This document shows, piece after piece, positions 58,746 to 64,000 of a stretch of DNA of 64,000 bases (position 1 is the stretch's first letter; each line of letters opens with the position of its first letter). The DNA comes from Anoplopoma fimbria (taxonomy: Eukaryota > Chordata > Actinopteri > Perciformes > Anoplopomatidae): contig NC_072472.1 in NCBI RefSeq assembly GCF_027596085.1, forward strand, positions 24,738,791-24,802,790, written 5' to 3'. The notes beneath the pieces were generated by a model. The model worked only from the letters and a program-made list of their open reading frames with translations, was not told where the DNA came from and searched no databases. Made by a program: the position numbers and the translations under genes.

Positions 58746-61430
58746 TGCAATTACTCACTAAGAAAAGTTTTAAAAAGCCCATAATTGACAGTTATTAGGG
58801 TACATATTAGCTTATAACAGACAGCTCGTCCTGCTTCTTTCTTCTCATATTTCCCTTTTGTCTGTTTCTTTGTTCCTCTCCTCCTATAATTTGGAGCTCC
58901 CTCCTGTGAACACCCTTCCTCATTCTCCGGGCTAAACTCTTTCCACATAGCTGACCTTCCCAACCATAAGTGATTGACACATTGAAAAGTGCGGGTTTTC
59001 TCTCCGACTGATGTTGTGGAACCTGAGAGAGTCCTTAGAGTGGTCCTGCGGGCCGGGGACGGGCCGGAGGAAGCCTGGAGGGCCTGTGGATCTGGCCCCC
59101 GTGTCTAAAGGGAAGAAGGATCACTGCAATACTAACAAACTGCTGGGTTACCAGGCCACTGACTTGTTATGACAGGGAAGTGCTGTGTTTACGTTCACCT
59201 CGGGAGCTTTGAAATGTATAGTGCAGCGCCGGCCTGAGGCTGATGGAGCGGCCCTGGTCATTGGTGGTGGTGTGTATGTTTCGGTGTGCAGATACGTGTT
59301 TGTGTAAGACCTCAGAACCTGCGCAGGAAGCGTGGATGGGACACGGGGCTCCATCTTTTCTCAAGCAGTTTCCATGGTGATCCCAATGCGACCAAGACAA
59401 GATGCCCATTGAGTGTCTCTAAGTGCTTTGTCACCCGTCTCAGAGAGAGGGAGGTAATTCTGCTTTTATTTACCGTAGCAGCCATATTGATAATAAAAAC
59501 TAAAAAGGGCCCTAATATGTGCTTTGTGGCACTTTAAGCAGGGCATGAGAGGGGTCTCAGTGTCACAACATGTCTTCTTGTAGTCTCATGTACAATCCAC
59601 TTCAACTGGTCAGTACCTAACATATTGAAGTTTGTTGCAACAGCCATAGATTGTAGTTTATTGTCACACTAGTGCTCATGATTTTAATGTTTTTCTGTGT
59701 GTTGTTTGTACTTTGAGCTTCAAATACAATTCTGTGGCGCTCGCAGGGTGTGTCCCTCTGACTGTCTATTATTTCTTTGGATCTGCAACCAAAACCTGGT
59801 TGAATAACACTACAGATTGTGGACAATCAAATTCATGGCATTACAACTCCCCCATTGAGCTCGAAAAGTATTCAGTATTTTCATTAACTTTCAGTTTTAG
59901 TGAAAATCTGCTGCACTGATCCAAGAACAGGTACCTAGCTTGGTTAAATTCATCACCAGTTCAACTTTTTTTGCTGCATGTCATGATAAAACCTTCTGCT
60001 AAATGAACAAAAAAGATGGATGCGAGTACAAGTATATCCCCTCATCATGTGGTATTCCACTGGTACCAGTGCTCAGTGGCTCGGTTTAACAACAACAGTC
60101 AAGGTCATTCCTCAGCTTCCTTTCTTCAAGACCAGTTCCTCTTCCCTCTCCAGGTTCTTTCTTCTCCCTTGTCTACTCCCTTTTATAGAACAGAGACAGT
60201 CTGACGGGCCTGGAGTCGGGGAGAAACGCTGCTACTTAAAGAAAGCGCCCGGGCAAATTTGGGGCTGGTGGTAATTATTTGGGCCTCATTATGGGATCGC
60301 GTTCCCCCCCCTGAGTCATTCTCTGCGGTAACCGTTACTGGATATGAGGCTGACACTGTCAATAAAGCGAGAGGGGAAAGATGACACGCCTTTTGTTTTG
60401 ACAGGACCAAAGCAGTAATGGCTCCCGTTCGTTTGCATTTGTAAAGAGAGGAGAGGCGAGGGCCTTTTTTCCAGATGCTGTGGTAGAGAAAGACCCTCGA
60501 CTCGGCTCTGCTGGCACCGCCCGACCCCGGCGTCCCTCTCGTATCAGCCTTCCATGTAAACCTACTTAGTGTTGGGTCATGGGATACTGTTTGATGGGGG
60601 AGTGCGGTATGAGGAATGTGTATCTGTGTCATCTGTGGCACTGAGAACTGGACCGCACTGTGTGTATGTGTGTGGAAGCCAGCGCCGCTTGATTATTGGT
60701 CCAAGGACGGATATGACATTTGAGAAAACGAGCCCCCCCCTGAAATAACCGCTAAGACTCTTGCACCCAGCGCTGAGAGACTCACCCCCCTGCAGGAACA
60801 CAGAGGGACTTTTCGCAAAGTAGACACACGCTCATGCACACACACACATACATGTTCACATGCAAGCACACGCTCAGGTGCCTCTAGGGACGTGCATAGC
60901 TGCGCTCTCCTTCGTTAACCCGTGCTCTTGGGGGAGCAGCGGGTCAGTGTCTCAGCCCGTCCCGTCACCTCAGGCTCCCTCATCCCTCAACAAATGCGGG
61001 ACACACAGTACGTGTTACCCAGTAACCGGGGCAACTAGATTCAGATCTCTTTCAACTTTTTAACATGCGGTGCCGTTTCGCCTTTTGGCAACCGCCTTTT
61101 TTTCTGCGCTTAAAACAAACATTTGCCCTCGTTACAGAATCTCCTGCCAAGTTGAATAAGACAGGGCTTTGATTAACAACCTCGGAGACAGATATAGAAT
61201 CATTAAATGATGTTGTGTGGTGAGGCCAAATCACTTTCCGTGCATCCGAGTGAGAGAGAATCAAAATAGAAATTAACTTTGTAATGAGTTTTACATTACT
61301 GAATGAAAGGAGTCTAATAATAGGAAGGTCATGCTGTTAACTTTTCTAAACTCACTGCTAGCTTTCTGTAGCAGCGCACTCTGACTCCTTTCTCACTTTA
61401 ACAGCCTGTGTGGAAGATTTTGGCCCTGTA

Positions 61431-61435
61431 TGTGT

Positions 61436-61466
<31 letters not shown>

Positions 61467-61467
61467 G
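61431..61467. repeat. (TG)n followed by 18-nt G run
   Basis: A short TG run leads directly into 18 consecutive G residues (61450-61467), a potential quadruplex-forming tract and a likely sequencing trouble spot. Confidence 0.9.
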
Positions 61468-61612
61468 TGAATGCACAGAACAGGTGTGTTTTTAAATGGT
61501 GGAGTGTCAAGAGAATGAATGAGACAAAAAGACTTCATTAGATTTTGAGCCCAGACGTGGGAGTCACCCGCTGAGGAAGTGGAACCCGGGGAAAAGATAG
61601 TATGTGCTTTTA

Positions 61613-61617
61613 GGTGT

Positions 61618-61676
<59 letters not shown>
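61613..61676. repeat. (TG)n microsatellite
   Basis: A TG run of about 60 bp with one interruption, ending in GCGTGTGCC repeats. Confidence 0.95.
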
Positions 61677-61677
<1 letters not shown>

Positions 61678-64000
61678 GCCTGCGTGTGCCTGCAAGCTCC
61701 CATGTGGCAGGGTTGATTGAATTCTCCCCTGATGTGCACTAACCTGGCAGGCTTTCCAGGCTTCTGGGCAGAGCTCCATTGAAGAAGCCGTTTGCCGTCC
61801 TCGCTCCCCGTCTCGATTCGTACCGTGTGATAGAATTATCACACTGATGCATGTCTCTCATCTCCTACTAAACCAATCAGCTTCTTTTTAATCATTCTTG
61901 AAGAGCCGTATGACCTGAGCGGCTGGTAATTGAGTGGTGAAGCTTGATGAGAGGTGCACTTCTCTTTTTTCCTCCCCCTCCTCCCCCTTAACGCACACTG
62001 ACATAACTGCCTAGGCCTGGTTCCCTGCTGGCAGCAGATGAACTAGAAAAGCTCTCTTGCTGATTATTGGCAGATGAAAAAAGAAGATCCGCAGGGCTAA
62101 GCGAGAGGGGGAAAAAATATATATTATTGACTTCTCACCGCAGCTACTATTTATTCTCCCCTTTTTCTGTCCATGTATTTGTTTTTGAGGCTGTTAGATG
62201 CTCGCCTCAGAATATTTTTGGGGTAGTCTTTTGATTGAGCTGGAAAGGAATGCCTTTAATCGTGGCTACAAAGGAACCGAGGGACATGTCCCCGTCGGTT
62301 TTGCAACAGATCTAGACAGATGAGGAGGAGGCGGAACGGAGGAGTGAGCATTGTTAACAGTCTGTGGGGAGCTGCTTGCGTGCCCTGTGGTTTCAAGTCC
62401 CTGTGAAATGGAGACTCAGTGATTTGGTTTCCCAGGCCCCCTTTTTTTTCTCAGGGCCGCACAAAAAACAAATGAAGACGTTGCAGTCTGTCCTGGTTGC
62501 GATTTATAGTCCCATTGCAGCGTGTTTCTAAGTGGTAGATGGCACCAATGGTGGCACATTGAGAGAGTGTTCGCAGCCATCTGATTGCAAGTGGTATGGG
62601 CATATTTAAAATAGAAGTTAATGCTTAGTCTTGTCAACGATGCAAAACAGACACTGTGACCATAGAGGTGGTTTCCCCTCAGAGCCTCAGAAGAGCCAGA
62701 GGAGAGCAAAACCAGCCGCTCCTTCAGAGCTTGCTTGGCTCAGCTTTGGGATTATTATCTGCTTTATTAGGTATGATTGCACCGTCCCGTGCGTCGACAT
62801 GTTTAATATCACAACAAGATCCAAACATGACCGACCAAGCCTGAAGATTCTAAGTGTTGTCATTTTTACGTTTCCCAGAAACCTATAGTAAAAAGAGAGC
62901 AGAGGTCATGGCATCGGTGAAGTGGTGTCATTAAAAGATATTTTTTCTTATTTCTTTTTCTTTGTTGAGGGCCAAGTTCAGCTGTAGGCCTCTAATTTGG
63001 GCCTAGTAAATGTGGACTGGTAGAGGCAGCTGGCAGTGCAGCATGCAGCCCAGGCCAGGGGTTCAATGCCGTGTAGCTGCATGGCTTCCATAACAGGGGC
63101 TTCCATTCAGGAGACATGAGAGGGTCTGAAAACATTATGCAGGGCACAGTCTTCAATCAGAATTATTAATTTCCTATTTCATCTTCAACTCTCACAAGAG
63201 TAGAGAAACATAGGACTTTCACCCAGGAGACTGATGTTCGTGTCTTGAGTGAAACAAAAAGTTAATGTTGACTTATTTTAACTTACTTTTCTTACATAAC
63301 TTACAAACTTAAGTAAGTTACTTACATACTTTAGTAAATTATGCAATAAACATACCAATTTTAATCCAAAACACAATCTTTTCCTGAACCTAACCAAGTA
63401 TTTTTGTTGCTTAAACAGGTCCACACTGCAGGGGCTTGCGCTGGTGCATTGATTGCTCCTGTTCATGGACATTCCTAAGAGAACGTACAAAAAAATGACA
63501 ACATTTTAAGGAGACACAATTAAAACTGTTGAATAAGGTTGTCCCTATCAGGTGATTGCTAGAACCCCTTCACTGACACCATCCCTCATGTTACAAATGT
63601 GTTCATTTCATCTGAAAGTGGATATTAAGTAACATTTTCATACAACGATAGGAAGAGGAAACACGCAGGGACGCACCAACGTCAATGTTTATTTATTTAA
63701 AAAGAGGCAGGGGAGAGCAAAGTAAAAATATCTAAATTGGACTTCTCTGCTTGCTCCCTACTTTCCCTAACTAGTTTCCTTGCACTCTCAATCCTAATGC
63801 GTGGCTTTTAAGTTTTTACACCTGACCTCAATTGGCTAAATGGTTGTGACAGTAAAGTCTCTAAAGATCACAATCATACCAATTAGTATTTTATTCAGAC
63901 TTAAAAAAAAAATCCTTAATGCAAATATGTGCATATATTTCTTTAATCAAATTCTAATTTATATGCATACATTTCTAAATTAGCTGAGCTACTCCTTATA

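Overview
The window is vertebrate nuclear DNA, almost certainly from a ray-finned (probably percomorph) fish. The evidence is split genes with GT-AG introns, long CA/TG, TA and CATA microsatellites, minisatellites, and several interspersed repeat families that I recognise as common in teleost genomes. No prokaryotic, viral or CRISPR structure was seen. Only three protein-coding genes can be supported; most long open frames come from repeats.

Layout. Positions 1-4876 are gene-poor 3' flank. supt4h1 (minus strand, coding 6827 to 5095) is complete in five exons and encodes a 117-residue Spt4 transcription elongation factor. A 4-kb divergent intergenic region (6828-10889) consists almost entirely of tandem arrays: a decamer satellite of about 1.7 kb, four 38-bp units, a short unique island, and a 22-bp minisatellite of about 1.7 kb. 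hsf5 (plus strand, coding 10890-14064) follows in six exons; its first intron carries about 500 bp of TA repeat. A 3.2-kb spacer with a 19-bp minisatellite and a CATA array leads to the first coding exon of rnf43 (17264-17485). No later rnf43 exon was recognised, so the remaining 46.5 kb appears to be a very large first coding intron, filled with microsatellites, fold-back MITE-like elements and older dispersed repeats.

Gene relationships. SUPT4H1, RNF43 and HSF5 are neighbours on human 17q22, so the window is a conserved linkage block. From memory, all three human genes share one strand in the order SUPT4H1-RNF43-HSF5. Here the order is supt4h1(-)-hsf5(+)-rnf43(+), which one inversion of the two-gene block would explain; one breakpoint would fall in the array-rich intergenic region. 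The three genes have separate jobs (general transcription elongation, male germline transcription factor, Wnt receptor turnover), and nothing suggests an operon-like unit.

The most unusual features are: a minisatellite in supt4h1 that has multiplied the exon 1 splice donor; a perfect three-unit heat shock element just before the hsf5 start codon; an rnf43 uORF whose stop overlaps the main start; three perfect short-loop hairpins; and a 19-bp array that would present 19 let-7 8-mer sites if transcribed antisense. I did not find a clearly new biochemical system.
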